Of a stretch of DNA of 64,000 bases, positions 63,398 to 64,000 are shown piece after piece (the first letter of the stretch is position 1; every line of letters begins with the position of its first letter). Where the stretch lies: assembly GCF_023898315.1 (NCBI RefSeq), contig NC_064622.1, forward strand, positions 270,931,503 through 270,995,502. The letters run 5' to 3'. The position numbers and the translations under genes were made by a program. This DNA is from Schistocerca nitens (Eukaryota; Arthropoda; Insecta; Orthoptera; Acrididae). A model generated the notes under the pieces. It was not told where the DNA came from. It did no database searches and saw only the letters and a program-made list of their open reading frames with translations.

Positions 63398-63415
63398 GTG
63401 GTGTGGTCCCCTTAA

Positions 63416-64000
63416 GAGGGTACTTGATATTATTTCAGTGATTACAAAATCGAATCAAATTTACAAAGAACTTTTCAGTATGAGCCCACTAAAAAAAACA
63501 GCGCCTGATGACGTGGCTGCAACTCACGAACCCGGTAACGCCTTAATAATGAAACTGTTTGCTGAGTTATTGCTAAAAAAATCTTTTGAGAGTTCCTGTG
63601 TTTTCTTATATAATCTAAATTTTCCAGTATACACTGTTTACATCGAATGATTAGGGAACGTGTTATTGTAGAGGTTGCTCTTCAGACTACAAGCGCGAGC
63701 CTTTTTGCACTCCGGCGTCGCACTGGCCCTGTTTGAAGCTAACGCTGCAGCCTGTGGCTCGTATCGTCCGCTGGATGTCCGATAAATGAAGTGTCATTAA
63801 GCACGCTAGGCGAAGCGCCGTAACCGGCCGCACGACAGAGCTACGTCAAGCACCCTAGGGACGCACGGCCGCGCGTCGCTTTTACAGCCATCGGATTCAA
63901 AGCCTCTCATGCGCAAAACTTTTAACGGGGGCCTTTCGTCATACAGTTCTAAATACAACTTGTTCGGAAATTTCTGTTGCAAATTTCTACTGACTACAGA
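63416..64000. other. No gene seen
   Basis: A 114-codon frame crossing the TIR of the preceding element shows no similarity I recognise. The last 350 bp are GC-richer (gcacggccgcgcgtcgcttt) but unassigned. Confidence 0.4.

Larger units (their letters stand above)
61899..63411 (-). mobile_element. TTAA-flanked DNA element with Mutator-like transposase remnant
   Basis: Inverted ends GGGGACCACACC (61899) and GGTGTGGTCCCC (to 63411) are flanked by TTAA on both sides (61895-61898 and 63412-63415). The TTAA target is used by the piggyBac and Kolobok superfamilies; the termini lack piggyBac's CCC start, so Kolobok-like is the better guess. The element carries only the C-terminal part of a transposase-like frame on the reverse strand, beginning within about 20 bases of the right TIR, so it is internally deleted. 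A SINE at 62435-62639 interrupts it. Confidence 0.8.

Noticed and set aside
1-64000. CRISPR array, operon or prokaryotic defence system
   Set aside because: No short regularly spaced direct repeats with unique spacers and no prokaryotic gene organisation. The regular repeats present are tRNA-like tandem units.

Overview
The window is almost certainly nuclear DNA of an insect, most likely an orthopteran (a locust or grasshopper with a large genome). This rests on long AT-leaning stretches without genes, RTE-type LINEs, many Tc1/mariner elements, abundant tRNA-headed SINEs with clean target-site duplications (TSDs), and CA/CT microsatellites. I see no bacterial gene, CRISPR array or operon. The only good sign of a host gene is a CpG-dense block at about 33.6-34.0 kb. 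It ends in a short open frame that reads like a secretory signal peptide and runs into a strong splice donor, so it looks like a first exon.

Layout. 0-4.75 kb: reverse-strand RTE LINEs, broken by a U6 snRNA/SINE chimera (816-1484) and by a SINE with a 16-bp TSD. 4.75-8.7 kb: gene-free, ending in an internally deleted mariner. 8.69-21.37 kb: a very large inverted repeat with two arms of about 4.25 kb that look more than 99.5% identical by eye. Its 4.18-kb spacer holds a degenerate array of tRNA-like units of about 140 bp, and its inner breakpoint lies inside a SINE. 21.5-22.1 kb: a long-TIR element with an 8-bp TSD. 23.2-24.6 kb: a Tc1-like transposon with an open 340-codon transposase. 25-27 kb: a 5'-truncated RTE LINE with a 664-codon open frame. 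29.7-33.6 kb: nested Tc1-like elements, a second LINE type (family C) and hairpins. 33.6-34 kb: the putative host promoter and first exon. 34-38.8 kb: LINE and SINE debris. 38.9-40.9 kb: a probable solo LTR fossil and a complex foldback element. 40.9-41.6 and 48.1-49.1 kb: two arrays of a 300-bp tandem repeat carrying a tRNA-like module. 41.8-44.5 kb: a long-TIR DNA element abutting a nearly complete RTE reverse-transcriptase frame. 45.2, 54.8 and 55.6 kb: three SINEs whose heads derive from 5S rRNA. 49.7-56.1 kb: a mariner, a Tc1-like element with one nonsense codon, and a second Tc1-like element that carries two of the 5S sequences. 56.1-59 kb: unassigned DNA. 59-61.7 kb: RTE family B, with a SINE-in-SINE composite inserted. 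61.9-63.4 kb: a TTAA-flanked element with the C-terminal part of a Mutator-like transposase.

Nothing here forms a co-operating gene set. The biology on display is retroposition (RTE machinery mobilising SINEs and, once, U6 RNA), cut-and-paste transposition at TA, TTAA or 8-bp targets, and a recent large inverted duplication. All boundaries were read by eye. TSDs and TIRs were located base by base, while LINE ends without TSDs are accurate to about 10-50 bases.
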